A stretch of 64,000 nt of DNA from Mesostigma viride (GCA_009746045.1 RPFO01001941.1:64001-128000), one strand, 5' to 3'. Positions 30,119 through 39,427 are shown, counted from the first letter of the stretch. Notes: generated from the letters alone by a model not told the origin. Translations and numbers: made by a program.

Positions 30119-30307
30119 ATGCCCCCTCGGACGAGGCCGATCAAGAGGAAGACGAGACATCGCGCGTCCAGCACGCTGGTCCTCCGCAAGCCGAAGATCA
30201 CGGACGCGCCTCGACTGCCCCCTCCCCGCCTCCCTCCTCGGTGGGCGGCGTGGCCGTTCCTCCCGCGCACGTGCTCACACGCATCGAGCAGCCCGTGTAC
30301 ATCATGA
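30119..30307 (+). CDS. Possible small basic protein, maybe frameshifted
   Basis: From the ATG at 30119 a 62-residue frame reads MPPRTRPIKRKTRHRASS and keeps a G/C-rich third codon position for about 30 codons. After about 30210 the coding bias moves to another frame that reads GVAVPPAHVLTRIEQPVYIM and ends at 30381, overlapping the packaging ATPase end. This suggests a small gene of about 87 residues with a frameshift in the C/G-rich stretch. No homology is recognised. Confidence 0.35.
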   Translation: MPPRTRPIKRKTRHRASSTLVLRKPKITDAPRLPPPRLPPRWAAWPFLPRTCSHASSSPCTS

Positions 30308-30352
30308 CGCCCGCTGCTGTCCGGCCCGGCCCGGCGGCGCCCCCGGTTCCGG

Positions 30353-31156
30353 TCAGTACTCGTCTTTCCGTTCGGCGTTGAGTTTGCGCACCCGCGTGTT
30401 GACGACCTTCATGGACCCGCACTCGTCTCCGTCCGAGTCGCTTTTGTAATCCTGATTATAATTCAAACGACTGTAATTCCAAAAACCGGGACTGCCGATC
30501 GCGAACTTCTCGCGCGGCGTCGCCTTGTACCAAAAGATCACGTCCTCGATACGATTCGATTCGCTCGTGTGATCCACGACCAGGCACTCGTAGTTCTGAG
30601 TGCATTGGTCGAGGATCTCGCAAAACGCCTCGAAGGTAGGGATGACGCCAAAGTAGTTGCGATACAATCGCTCCCGATTCATGATGATGTTTTCCCGCAG
30701 CGCGAACACGTAGTCGATGTTGCTGCGGATGTCCGGAGTGACGTCCATGCTGTACTGGCTGATGAACAGGAGGAAGATCTTCATGTGTCTCCCGTTGAGC
30801 GCGATCTCGCGGATGCACGGATCCCTCATCACGGTCCGGTCGTACACGCAGTCGTCCAGCACGACGAAACAGTTCCGCCCCTTTCCCGCCTTGCACAGCC
30901 GCTTCTGGTTCTTCAACAGCGCTCGCAACGCGGGCTTGTTGAAGGATTCGTACACGAACAGGCTGGGGACGTACTGCTGCCAATGACGGTTCGACCCCTC
31001 GGTTCCGGACATCACGATGCCCGACGGGATGTTGCGCTTGTGGTACATGATGTCCGTGGCGAGCGTCGTCTTGCCGCCGCCGCGCTTGGACACGATGCAC
31101 ACGACCTTGTCGTCTCCGATCTTGGAGGGATCGAATTTTTTCAATTGAAGGTCCAT
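30353..31156 (-). CDS. A32: A32-type DNA packaging ATPase
   Basis: A 267-residue FtsK/HerA-superfamily ATPase that pumps genomic DNA into the preformed capsid, another Nucleocytoviricota hallmark. Walker A is SKRGGGKTT (residues 23-31) and Walker B is CFVVLDDC (about 96-103), followed by the sensor region FLLFISQYSMDV. The C-terminus has an acidic then basic tail. The length is usual for the family and the gene is intact. It converges with the MCP run and is followed on the same strand by the JAMM-like gene. Confidence 0.96.
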   Translation of the reverse strand: MDLQLKKFDPSKIGDDKVVCIVSKRGGGKTTLATDIMYHKRNIPSGIVMSGTEGSNRHWQQYVPSLFVYESFNKPALRALLKNQKRLCKAGKGRNCFVVLDDCVYDRTVMRDPCIREIALNGRHMKIFLLFISQYSMDVTPDIRSNIDYVFALRENIIMNRERLYRNYFGVIPTFEAFCEILDQCTQNYECLVVDHTSESNRIEDVIFWYKATPREKFAIGSPGFWNYSRLNYNQDYKSDSDGDECGSMKVVNTRVRKLNAERKDEY

Positions 31157-31185
31157 TGATTCATATCACGACATTCGAGCGACGG

Positions 31186-31851
31186 TCACGGACGAGCCGC
31201 GCCCGCGCCCGCGCCCGCGCCCACGGGGACGTACGGGGTCTGCGTGTACGGGAAGAATAGTACGTGGATCCCCCGGCTCTTGCACATTTTCAACCATTCG
31301 CGCTGGTGCCACCTCTCCGCCTCGTCCTTGTCCTGTTCGGTCCGTGTCTTGCGGAACCTCTTCGCGAACTCGTCCTGCAATTTCGTGAACGCGCCGCGGA
31401 TCTCGGTCGTGACCCGCTTCCCGCGCGTCGAAATGGTCCGCACGAGCGAGGGCGTCAGGGTCATCACGAACACGCCCGAGTGGTTGAACACCATGTGGGA
31501 GATGTTCTCGCTGCCCGCGTCGTCCAATATGATCCCCACGTCCGTGTCGCTCGGACTCGACAGCGAACAGTCGGTCATCCCGCAACGCTGAGGATGGGTG
31601 TGCCATTCGAACGTCCCGTGAGGGATCTGCACGTCGTTCGTGTGGCCGAACGCCGTCGTCTTGAACCGCTGCAAAGTGCCGAAACCGTCGGGGACGAACG
31701 TGCCCCCTATCTCCTTCCCGCTATCGAGCGTCGAGCGGATGAACGAAACCGCCTCGGGGGATACGGGATATCGAGTCGCGTTCCTCCCCGATATCACCTT
31801 CGCACCCGAAGCGAGCGTTTGGACAGGCAACAGATCGGCGGGGCGCGACAT
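31186..31851 (-). CDS. JAMM/MPN-like metalloprotease candidate
   Basis: A 221-residue protein with the arrangement of a JAB/MPN+ (JAMM) zinc site: Glu47 in GKEIGG, then GTFEWHTHPQR with His84 and His86, and a downstream Ser-x-x-Asp around residues 99-104 (SSPSDTD). JAMM enzymes cleave ubiquitin-like isopeptide bonds or act in metabolism. The spacing between HxHP and SxxD is longer than usual, so activity is uncertain. The tail is a helical basic region and an Ala-Gly repeat written by GCGCCC DNA. A TTATAG box directly precedes the ATG. Confidence 0.7.
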   Translation of the reverse strand: MSRPADLLPVQTLASGAKVISGRNATRYPVSPEAVSFIRSTLDSGKEIGGTFVPDGFGTLQRFKTTAFGHTNDVQIPHGTFEWHTHPQRCGMTDCSLSSPSDTDVGIILDDAGSENISHMVFNHSGVFVMTLTPSLVRTISTRGKRVTTEIRGAFTKLQDEFAKRFRKTRTEQDKDEAERWHQREWLKMCKSRGIHVLFFPYTQTPYVPVGAGAGAGAARP

Positions 31852-31857
31852 CTATAA
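31852..31857 (-). promoter_or_regulatory. TTATAG box before the JAMM-like gene
   Basis: Abuts the ATG at 31851, in the sequence TATTTATAG. Confidence 0.4.
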
Positions 31858-31871
31858 ATACGCCGGACATA

Positions 31872-32658
31872 TTAGAATCCGTCGTCCTCGACCGTGACCC
31901 CTCCGATATCCTCGTCCTGCGGTACGGCCGAGGGCTTGCGGACGAGCGCCTGTCTCGCCACTTGCACCTGTCGGATATTCGAATCCCCGCCCCCGCCAAT
32001 GTCGCCGCCGCCGCGGGGTCCTCGGGCCCTTGGATGAGATCGGGGTCGGGCGCCTCCTCCTCGCCGCCCTTGAACGTGTCCTTGTTCAAGAGCTCGCCCA
32101 TGTACTCCTTGAGGATGTCGTCGATGGGCATGAGCACGTGCACGGTGTTCTTGACCGCTTCCCGGATCGCCTCGAAGGCGTTACGACGATGCAGTTTGTA
32201 GTTCCCCCGTCGACCTCGGTCAGGAAGTGTTCCACGTCGTCCACGATGTCCGACCCCAGATTCTTCATGACCATGTGCACGAATCGCGAGGGAGTGGGGA
32301 CCCGCACGCGCATCGTCTGGTTCGGGTCTTTGGACATGCGGATGGACCCCATGATCATGCTCGTGCAAACGAAGTAGGCCTTCAACAAGTCCCGCAAGTA
32401 CGGGATCTTCTCCATGATCTGCTCGGTTTCCTCCTCGACGATCTCGGGGGTCCACTCCGGGATCTCCTCGACGAGCTGCACGAACGCGGAGATGGGGTCC
32501 ATGCCGGCCTCGCGGGACACGTTGATGGCGTCCATCACCATCCTCTTCAGGACCTGGAACACGGGGTCCGTCATCCCGCGCTCCAGTTGGTCGACGTACT
32601 CCTTCTTGCTGTCCACGAGAACATTGATGTTGACGACGGGCTCGGAATCACCTTCCAT
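31872..32658 (-). CDS. DUF5757-like viral protein, frameshifted twice
   Basis: From the ATG at 32658 a frame gives INVLVDSKKEYVDQLERGM, IPEWTPEIVEEETEQI and RVPTPSRFVHMVMKN, which resemble a giant-virus family I recall as DUF5757. At a CCCCC run (32203-32207) the sense moves to another frame (NAFEAIREAVKNTVHVLMPI, EYMGELLNKD). Near 32000, in CCCCGCCCCCGCC, it moves again to end with DEDIGGVTVEDDGF and a stop at 31872. Total length is about 260 residues. Both lesions lie in C-rich runs. Proposed role: virion or assembly protein; unknown in detail. Confidence 0.65.
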
Positions 32659-32677
32659 TGTACCGTTCCGCTCACAT

Positions 32678-32941
32678 TTATTGCGCCTGCGAGTGAACGA
32701 ACACTCGGTACCTCCGTTGCAGCGTCGACACCTCGTTGCGGGCGTCGTACAGCCGGTCTTCGAGCATCTCGATCGCCCTCGTCATCCGACGGACGGGATC
32801 CGTCTCGTCATTGGAGGGCAAGACGGGGTGCCGGACGTCGGGCAAGCCCATCTTCGCCCTCAACTCTCTAGCCTTGTCCCTACATTGCGCGATGCTCTGG
32901 ATGAGTTGAAACCTCTGCATTTGGTAGTCGTTTTCTTGCAT
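32678..32941 (-). CDS. Small coiled-coil hypothetical protein
   Basis: An 87-residue protein from the ATG at 32941 (MQENDYQMQRFQLIQSIAQC), helical and rich in Arg, Glu and Gln, with two likely coiled segments (IQSIAQCRDKARELRAKMG and AIEMLEDRLYDARNEVSTLQ). A longer version would need a GTG at 32995 that overlaps the upstream gene; the ATG gives a 50-base AT-rich gap suited to a promoter, so I prefer it. No family recognised. Confidence 0.6.
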   Translation of the reverse strand: MQENDYQMQRFQLIQSIAQCRDKARELRAKMGLPDVRHPVLPSNDETDPVRRMTRAIEMLEDRLYDARNEVSTLQRRYRVFVHSQAQ

Positions 32942-32991
32942 CTCGTCGTCGTTTTTTATTGCAAAATAATATTCCTCGTGTCGCAAACGCG

Positions 32992-33393
32992 TCACTTTCG
33001 AAAGTTGATGGCCATGAGGACGAGGCCGTACGTCACGATCCCGGACAGAAGCCCGGCCACGTTCACCCGCACCTTGTCCACCTTCCCGGTGTTGCGGTTC
33101 TCGAACCAGCGAGGAAACCGGGCCGGCGCGAACTTCAGCACGCCGATCGTCACGGACACGCCCGCCAACGCGGCGACGATGGAATACGCCGACTTCCGCC
33201 CCTCGACGACCGTCGACCCGACGAGATGGGACGCTTCGACCATCGGAGGGGGTGCGGGCGGCGGCATGGGGTCGGAATACTCCATCGGGAAGTCGGGCTC
33301 GATCGCGACGGGAGCCGACCTTGCGAAACTCGGCGTCGGCGCGTCGATCCCGCCTCCCGAACGCATGTTCCTGGCCATCTGAGTGAGCGACAT
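32992..33393 (-). CDS. Small membrane protein with two transmembrane segments
   Basis: A 133-residue protein with a Pro-rich N-terminal half (PMPPPAPPPMVE) and two hydrophobic segments near residues 70-90 (YSIVAALAGVSVTIGVLKF) and 110-129 (VNVAGLLSGIVTYGLVLMAI), separated by a basic loop. It ends with INFRK. It is likely a virion inner-membrane protein by analogy with the many short two-segment proteins of large DNA viruses. An ATATAC box lies 13 bases before the ATG. Confidence 0.7.
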   Translation of the reverse strand: MSLTQMARNMRSGGGIDAPTPSFARSAPVAIEPDFPMEYSDPMPPPAPPPMVEASHLVGSTVVEGRKSAYSIVAALAGVSVTIGVLKFAPARFPRWFENRNTGKVDKVRVNVAGLLSGIVTYGLVLMAINFRK

Positions 33394-33405
33394 GTCCGTA
33401 TTACG

Positions 33406-33411
33406 GTATAT
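33406..33411 (-). promoter_or_regulatory. ATATAC box before the two-TM protein gene
   Basis: Hexamer 12 bases before the ATG at 33393. Confidence 0.45.
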
Positions 33412-33445
33412 CTCCCTAAAAGTTCACGCCCCGTGAACGCGTCTG

Positions 33446-34024
33446 TCAGTCGTAACTGCAGAAATCGGGGGCGTCCAAATCCCACATGCGTTTGGGGGAG
33501 AAACAGGGACTGGGAGGGGATACGTGGTCCGAGTCGTCGCCGGTCTCGCCCGCCGCGGACGGCGGGGCTCGCGGGACGCCCTCGTCCGAATTCGACGACA
33601 AAAAGCGGTTATAGCACGCGGAGTGGAAAAACATGTAAAGACGCGTGGATGAGATGGGGACGCATTCCTCTACTTTCCCGGCGGGCATCGGTTTCTTGCA
33701 ACGAAAACACAGCACCCACCCGGTCCGCGGCTCTTCTTCGGCGCAGTCTCGCCACACCTTCTGGCCTCGCAAGGCGGCTTCTCCGATTTCGTCGAACCGA
33801 CGGACGCATTCGACCTCGTCGGGAGCCAGCGTCGGACGACGGCTGACGCCCTTGACGTAGCACACGCGCGGGTGTCCGCGGGCGTCGTAAATCATCCTCC
33901 CGGCGTGCCGGAGACTCTGTCGGTTTTTGATTTCGTTCCAATACGCGTCCGCGGCGCGCCTGCGCTCGGCCAACTCGTTCGCGAAGACGATGTGGCGAGG
34001 ACACGTGTCTCCTTCCTTCGACAT
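33446..34024 (-). CDS. Zinc-finger-like hypothetical protein
   Basis: A 192-residue protein from the ATG at 34024 (MSKEGDTCPRHIVFANELAE). It has a CFRCKKPMPAGK motif near residue 120 and FFHSACYNRFL about 35 residues later, giving a possible CxxC...HxxxC zinc site. The N-terminal helix-rich part contains YWNEIKNRQSLRHAGR. Frames upstream of this ATG read through the broken neighbour and are not used. No family recognised. Confidence 0.6.
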   Translation of the reverse strand: MSKEGDTCPRHIVFANELAERRRAADAYWNEIKNRQSLRHAGRMIYDARGHPRVCYVKGVSRRPTLAPDEVECVRRFDEIGEAALRGQKVWRDCAEEEPRTGWVLCFRCKKPMPAGKVEECVPISSTRLYMFFHSACYNRFLSSNSDEGVPRAPPSAAGETGDDSDHVSPPSPCFSPKRMWDLDAPDFCSYD

Positions 34025-34041
34025 GACACCGAAGAGTAAAA

Positions 34042-35427
34042 TTACAAGAGGCCCACGAACGCGTTCCGGCCGCACGTGCGAGTCGTGCGAGACTTGCGCT
34101 TGCTCTTCGCGGTGTGGCTCCTCCTCTTCTTCCGGTAGGCGTTGGCGACGTGGAAGTTGGGGAGATTCGAGGCGCCAGCGGTGGACATGGCGTTCGTGAC
34201 GCCGGAAAGGATGTCGGACCCGTTCTTGTTGCGCTGGCAGTACGGGCCGTACCGCGCGTTCGGGTTCTCGACGAGACTGCCGTCGGCCGCGACGATGTAC
34301 GGATCCACGATCTTGGCGCTGGGATCCGACGGGTCTTTGTTGAAGAAAAGGCTGCCGTACCCGGGCGGGCAGGACGGCTGAGGGAGCCCGCTGACGCGGT
34401 AGTCGGCATTCATCATACGCGCCATCGACTTCCACGGCGCGTCCGCCACCCCTCCGTCTACCATGGCGAGTGCGCCGTGGTTCCTCCACCAGGAATCGAT
34501 CTGGTTGAGGATGGCCGACCGCATGCGGTTGAACGCCAGGAGGTCGCGCTTGATAAAGGGAGCGATCAAGTTTGGAAACTTCTTATCTTGTATCAGAGAG
34601 CGCATCTTTTTTTGTCGCATCCTCCACTTCACGACGCCCAAATCAACGAACCGTTCGATGTGTTTCTTGGCAAAGGCAGAAGCTCCTATTTCAGGCTTGG
34701 ATAGGTGGGGGATGAGCTTGCTGATCTGAGAATCGTCGGAAACATGCCGTCGAGCTTCTTATTGTATGAGGGAATGAAACTTTCACCGATCGCGAACACC
34801 TGGATATAACGCGGTTGTCCGTGTGCTTGGAGGCCGGGTGCCAAGACACTTATCAAACCCGTTTTATCGTCGCAACTTTACTTGAAAAAAAACGGAAGAT
34901 GGAACCAATTTTTTGATTTGCTCGAGCACATTCAGCGGGATGCGGTTCAGATACACGGCATAGTTTATGTCCTCTCCTTCTAACGGTACTGCAAAGCCCT
35001 GCTTTTTCCACTCCCTACCCTTCATGAAGCTGTAGTCCATATTATCCTTCGCGAGCGCCACGAAACCCCGTAACGAATTCACGATCTTTCCCAAGTCCTT
35101 GCGACTAGTGTCCAAAACTCCCTCCCTCGTTGCGTTGGCGACGCGTTCGTTGATGTCCCGCATCGCGTTCGCGAGAATGTCGTACACGTACACGGACGCG
35201 ACGAACTCGCGCAATGTCTTCTTGAAATTCGCGTCCGTGTCGATGATATTGTGTTCGTATAACTTGGCCTCCTCGGCCGTGAACTTGATGTCCGGAACGT
35301 AAGTTCGCAGTTTCTGAAGTTGATACGGCGTGAAGATCTTCGAAGCCAAGTCCTCGACACGCGCCTGCATCTGCGGGGAGCGCCCCGTCGGAGTGGCCAC
35401 ATGTGTGAAGAAGGGATACGCGGACAT
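34042..35427 (-). pseudogene. Broken paralog of the adjacent 411-residue virus protein
   Basis: Two frames match the neighbour at 35462-36697 end to end: 35427-34864 (MSAYPFFTHVATPTGRSPQM...) corresponds to its N-terminal half and 34641-34042 (RVSGLPQPSC, KIVDPYIVAADGSLVENP) to its C-terminal half. Between them the coding sense changes frame at an A8 run near 34885 and again near 34745, where DDSQISKLIPHLSKPEIG continues into the second part. The sense is continuous but the frame is not, so it is a frameshifted duplicate of about 440 residues. It is diverged from its neighbour, so the duplication is old. Confidence 0.8.
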
Positions 35428-35433
35428 GTCGTA

Positions 35434-35439
35434 GTATAG
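35434..35439 (-). promoter_or_regulatory. CTATAC box before the broken paralog
   Basis: Hexamer six bases before the ATG at 35427. Confidence 0.45.
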
Positions 35440-35461
35440 TGTTTAACGAGAAAAAAAACGC

Positions 35462-36697
35462 CTACCTCCTCCTCCTGGTCGCCTTCTTCACGCGCCGGGC
35501 CGACCCCGTGTGGAAATTGGCGACTCTTCCCGGACCACCCGTCGTGACGCCGCTCAGAAGATCGGACGTCATCCGCTTGCGCTGACAGTAAGGTCCGTAC
35601 TTGGCTCTGGGATTTTCCACCAAGCTGCCGTCCGCGGCCACGATGTACGGATCCACGATCTTCGCCTTCTTCTTCGAATCCGTCGGATCGGCATCGTAGA
35701 ACACGCCCGCGAAACCGGACCCGCAACTGGGCTGCGGCAGTCCGCTGACTCTCTGATCGGCGACCATGAGCGTCCTGAGATAGTCGGGCATGTCGATATC
35801 GCCATCCGGTGCCCGAATGGACTTGAGCGCGGTGTCTGTCATGGCCCAAGCGTCAATCGCGTTCAGAATGGCGATTCGGAGCCTGTTGAACGCCAAGATG
35901 TCTCGGCGGATGAACGGGATCAACGGGTTATCGAAATCCGTTTTCGGGACCAGCTTCTTCAATCGCTCGTGATGGATGGACGCGAAATTGGTGTAGTCGA
36001 TGTTTCCGGAACCGAGATGGTAAATCATCTTGGCCGGCTGACAGTCGTCCGACACTTCGGCAGGTTTGTCCTTCGCCAAGTTGTATTTAGGAAGATCTCC
36101 CGCCACCGGGATCGATATTTGTACCTCGATACCTTCCAACTCTTCGTCACCCACCTTAACCTTCGTCGTCGGAAGGGGAGAAAGCCCCGGGCTAGGGACC
36201 ACTACCGCGGTGCCCACCTTCGCGTTCTCGAGAACGTCGGCGGGAATGCGTTGGAGGAACACTTTATCCGTTCCTTTGTAAACCGCCTTGAACCCTCGCA
36301 GCGCCGTCGCGATCTTGCCGACCTCATTAGAATCCGTAGTGAGGAGATTGGAACTCGTCACGTTCCTCACGCGTTCGTTGTAATCGCGCATCATGTTCGT
36401 CAGGATGTCGTACATGTACACGGCGGCGATGAAGCGACCGAGTTTCTCCTTCACATCGTCACTCGAGTTCGTGTCCAACATGTTAAACTGGATGAGCGGC
36501 GCCTCCTCGACCTTGAACTGAAGGTCGGGGATGTACGTCCTCATTTTTTGGATCTCGTACGCTGTGAACACCTTGGTCGCGAGGTCGTTGATGCGCGCCT
36601 GGGTCTGAGGAGAGCGGGAGGTCGGCGTGGCGACCGACGTGTGGAACGGGTATGCGGAACCGAACGTCGCGGACGGGAACCCGATCGCGGCGGCCAT
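35462..36697 (-). CDS. Conserved virus protein with YPFHTSVATPT start and VSGLPQPSC core
   Basis: A 411-residue protein from the ATG at 36697 (MAAAIGFPSATFGSAYPF). The N-terminal half is helical (ARINDLATKVFTAYEIQKMR, MYDILTNMMRDYNERV). The C-terminal half holds VADQRVSGLPQPSCGSGFAG and KIVDPYIVAADGSLVENP and ends with a basic RRVKKATRRRR tail that could bind DNA. A full-length but broken paralog lies downstream. I do not recognise the family. The duplicated state and basic tail suggest an abundant virion protein. A CTATAC box lies seven bases upstream of the chosen start, which favours it over the longer frame start at 36781. Confidence 0.75.
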   Translation of the reverse strand: MAAAIGFPSATFGSAYPFHTSVATPTSRSPQTQARINDLATKVFTAYEIQKMRTYIPDLQFKVEEAPLIQFNMLDTNSSDDVKEKLGRFIAAVYMYDILTNMMRDYNERVRNVTSSNLLTTDSNEVGKIATALRGFKAVYKGTDKVFLQRIPADVLENAKVGTAVVVPSPGLSPLPTTKVKVGDEELEGIEVQISIPVAGDLPKYNLAKDKPAEVSDDCQPAKMIYHLGSGNIDYTNFASIHHERLKKLVPKTDFDNPLIPFIRRDILAFNRLRIAILNAIDAWAMTDTALKSIRAPDGDIDMPDYLRTLMVADQRVSGLPQPSCGSGFAGVFYDADPTDSKKKAKIVDPYIVAADGSLVENPRAKYGPYCQRKRMTSDLLSGVTTGGPGRVANFHTGSARRVKKATRRRR

Positions 36698-36704
36698 CGA
36701 AAAC

Positions 36705-36710
36705 GTATAG
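36705..36710 (-). promoter_or_regulatory. CTATAC box before the 411-residue protein gene
   Basis: Lies seven bases before the ATG at 36697. Confidence 0.5.
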
Positions 36711-36761
36711 TATCGTACCAGAAAAAAAAGCGCGTTCAGGGAGGGGTCGAAGTTCTCCTCG

Positions 36762-37410
36762 ATGGATGTAACCTCCTCCATCGCAAGTCATGCCTCCCAA
36801 GAAGAAGACCCCGCCCCCGCCCCCGCTCCTTCTACTTCCACGAAGAAGGATTCGACCCCTCCTGTAGCCCCCGCCTCGACCACGAGGTCCGGGCGCGCGA
36901 TCAAAGCGCCCCAGCGTTTCGAACCGGACGAGAGGCCCCTTGACGATTTCGCAGAAGACGAGTACGAGTCCGACGACCCGGAGGGCGACCGGATCCGCGA
37001 CGACGAGCTCAGCGAGGAGGATTCCGAGGAGGACGAGGAGGACGAAGAAGACGGGTCGTACGACAGCAGTTTCATCAACGACGACGAAGAGGATAGGTCA
37101 AGGGTAGACACAGACGGCAACGAAGAGAGCTTACAGGGACCGAAACGGAGGAGGATGACACGGACGTCCCGTTGGAATCGGACACGGAATCCGAGTCCGA
37201 AGACGACTGGGACGAGGAGGAAGAGGTCCGGCCGCCGCCGCGACAGAAGAAGACTCCTCGCAAACCTCCGACCAAACGCACCGTTCGTCCCGCTCCACCA
37301 GATCCCGTCCTCGACGCGCCCCCTCCACCACCCTCCAAACGGAGCAAACAGACGCGTTCCGAGGATACCGAAGTCGTTTGTTCCAACGCCCGAAACTGGT
37401 CAAATGGTAG
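36762..37410 (+). CDS. Acidic disordered protein, frameshifted
   Basis: The frame from 36762 carries PAPAPSTSTKKD and a strongly acidic segment (EDSEEDEEDEEDG, residues about 85-100). Near 37120-37140 the acidic/basic sense moves to a second frame (TESESEDDWDEEEEVRP...PRQKKTPRKPPTKRTVR). Near 37345 it may move to a third, which stops at 37410, nine bases before the convergent neighbour. An alternative start is the ATG at 36790 (MPPKKKTPPPPP), which would need a further shift in the CCCCCG run. The protein looks intrinsically disordered, alternating acidic and basic; role unknown. Confidence 0.5.
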
Positions 37411-37418
37411 AGTCGCGC

Positions 37419-38804
37419 TCAGTCCGCGCCGTACAAGTACGCGAGACCCGACGTCTCCTCCAGCACCTGGTTCACGTTCTTGATGTACTCCGAGTTCGAC
37501 GCGAGCGCCGCGTACGCGATCTCCGCCGATTTCTCCCCGACCTCCACCTCGACGTCCGCCGTCCCGACTTTCGCGGGTCTTTCCACGCGGAACCCCTCGA
37601 CCCACCCGCGTTCCTCGAGGATCGTGTTCGTCGCCTGTTCCGTCGCCCCGCGGACGGCGTGGATCTGCTCGTCGGTGATGTCGCGGAGTCGCGTCGTCAG
37701 CATAAAGTCCTCTCCCATCAGTCTCCCCTCGGAGCTGTCCGCGTACGTGGGGATGTTCTGGAACACCTTGGTCTCGCTTGTCCGCGTGTGCACGTGCAAG
37801 TCCGGGTTCACGTGCGTCGCCGTGCCCAGCCTCTCCCCGTCCGCGTTCGACACCAGGTTCTCCCGCGTCCTCTCGTTCGCCGGTGGCCGCATCACCGCCA
37901 TGTGCTGGCCCATCGTGAGCGGCGTGAACAGCGCGTTCTCCTTGGGCCCCGTGTGCGAGTTCTCGATGACGGCGAACCGGCGCGCGTCGACGCGAGTGAA
38001 CGAGGGGTCCGCGTACCGCACGCCGCTCCTCTGCCCGCCGGAATCGTGGACCGCGTCCATGGTCGACAAGGGGAGAGAGCGTTCGGGGAGCACGCTCATC
38101 TGCAGGATGCCGGCGTCGTTCCTCCGCACGTTGCTCTCGTTCCCGGTCCCCGGCGGCCGGTCCTCGAGTCCGGACCGGTTGGCCCGGTTCGTCGGATCCA
38201 GAACGACGAACCGGTTCTCGAGGTGCGCCTGCTGAGGGTTGGGCTTCCGCACCATGATCTGTTCCTGGACCTGCGTCCAGTTCTTGGATAGGATGGCGGA
38301 GGGTTCGAGCATGAGGTTGTCCCGCGCCCCCCGCCGCGAACACCTCGTGCATGCCGAATATGCGGTCGGGGGCGGCGAGACCGGTCATCTCCGCGACCGT
38401 CGCCACGGGTTTCGACGTCCACGGCTCCGGTCCGGGCACTTTGGACGTCGCCCCCGCGCGGATGGGGGCCGTCGATATGTTCTCGAAGGTCGAGTAGCTG
38501 GGGACGTAGCCCCGCGGCGGGTCGGCGTGCAATTTGATCGCGGAAGTGTTGCGGCCGTACCCCATGGTCGGTTTCATCAGCGGCCCAGTGGTGTAGTCGG
38601 GAGGCTCGGCGCCGTACCCCCCTCGACTGCTGGTGAACGAGGGGAAGGCCTGGTACCCGTCAGGGAGGTCCCTGACGACGCTCCGGCGATCGCGGGGACC
38701 GGCTGGTCCGTGGCTGTGGCGGCGTCCACGTCCGCGCGCGATTTCGGGGGCACGGGACGCATCAAGAAGCCCGAAAGGGCGACGATTGATAGAGCGGCTA
38801 ACAT
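37419..38804 (-). CDS. Membrane-anchored conserved virus protein, frameshifted twice
   Basis: The ATG at 38804 starts a hydrophobic anchor (MLAALSIVALSGFLMRPV) and a linker. Near 38675 the sense moves to a frame with GYQAFPSFTSSRGGYGAEPP and RIFGMHEVFAAG. Near 38318, at a CCCCCC run, it moves to the last frame, whose 297 residues include ENRFVVLDPTNRANRSG, TRVDARRFAVIENSHTGP and a helical C-terminus ending YLYGAD at 37419. Total is about 460 residues. A TTATAC box lies seven bases before the ATG. It is probably a virion membrane protein; family not recognised. Confidence 0.6.
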
Positions 38805-38811
38805 GAATGAC

Positions 38812-38817
38812 GTATAA
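38812..38817 (-). promoter_or_regulatory. TTATAC box before the anchored protein gene
   Basis: Lies seven bases before the ATG at 38804. Confidence 0.4.
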
Positions 38818-38835
38818 TAACAAACGAACTTTTAT

Positions 38836-39174
38836 TCAAATGGGTTTCTTTACGGGATCGGGGCGCAATGCGCTCGTAACGATCGGAAATTCCAAGTACC
38901 TATCGGTGCGTTTCATGCTGTCCCAGAACATGTGCTGATACGGGGCCGTGTACCGCTCGTCGGTGGTGATCGCCCGATTCAGATTCGCCACGTGGATGCC
39001 CCCCTTCAGTCGCATGCTCTCGACCGATGGATCTAATCTCCCTCCCAACGCCACGTACGCGCGCAACTGGTCCTCGGTCACGGGGTAATTCACGTTGTTG
39101 TCGAGCGCCGTGTCCAAGGTCCGTCCCATCTCTTCCTTGACGCCGGTCTCGGTGATGATGATCGTGGCGGACAT
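38836..39174 (-). CDS. Small hypothetical protein (112 residues)
   Basis: A compact soluble-looking protein starting MSATIIITETGVKEEMGRTL, with a block DQLRAYVALGGRLDPSVESM and a C-terminal YQHMFWDSMKRTDRYLEFPI. The frame is intact. A GTATAC box lies three bases upstream of the ATG. It sits in a run of small minus-strand genes (37419-40397). No family recognised. Confidence 0.65.
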   Translation of the reverse strand: MSATIIITETGVKEEMGRTLDTALDNNVNYPVTEDQLRAYVALGGRLDPSVESMRLKGGIHVANLNRAITTDERYTAPYQHMFWDSMKRTDRYLEFPIVTSALRPDPVKKPI

Positions 39175-39177
39175 GCT

Positions 39178-39183
39178 GTATAC
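39178..39183 (-). promoter_or_regulatory. GTATAC box before the 112-residue protein gene
   Basis: Lies three bases before the ATG at 39174. Confidence 0.45.
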
Positions 39184-39190
39184 ATCTCCG

Positions 39191-39418
39191 TTAGAATAAA
39201 TGCGGACCCAGCCCGATCCGCTCCTCGGGTCTCTGATTGAAATCGAAGGAGATCACGGGGGGGAGTGGCAACGTCTTCCGCTCCATCAAAAAGTACACGC
39301 GATCGGCTTCCGGATACGGGGTGGAAGGGACGGCGCCCGGCGGCGTTCGGTCCTTCGCCCATTCGGCGCACGACAACACCGCGACGAGCACGAGCAACGC
39401 GATCGCGGGGAGGTTCAT
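39191..39418 (-). CDS. Small protein with N-terminal signal/anchor
   Basis: A 75-residue protein with a hydrophobic N-terminus (MNLPAIALLVLVAVLSCAEW) typical of a signal peptide or anchor, then a short polar domain (RVYFLMERKTLPLPPVISFD). A GTATAC box is nine bases upstream of the ATG. Likely a minor virion membrane protein; not recognised. Confidence 0.6.
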   Translation of the reverse strand: MNLPAIALLVLVAVLSCAEWAKDRTPPGAVPSTPYPEADRVYFLMERKTLPLPPVISFDFNQRPEERIGLGPHLF

Positions 39419-39427
39419 GATGCAGAC

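Noticed and set aside
31721-32455. 244-codon minus-strand ORF overlapping the JAMM-like gene
   Set aside because: Only its middle part carries coding sense, as a frameshifted segment of the DUF5757-like gene; the rest is shadow.
37075-38823. 582-codon minus-strand ORF
   Set aside because: Only about 38320-38675 carries sense, as a part of the frameshifted anchored protein; the long remainder is Arg/Gly shadow sequence.
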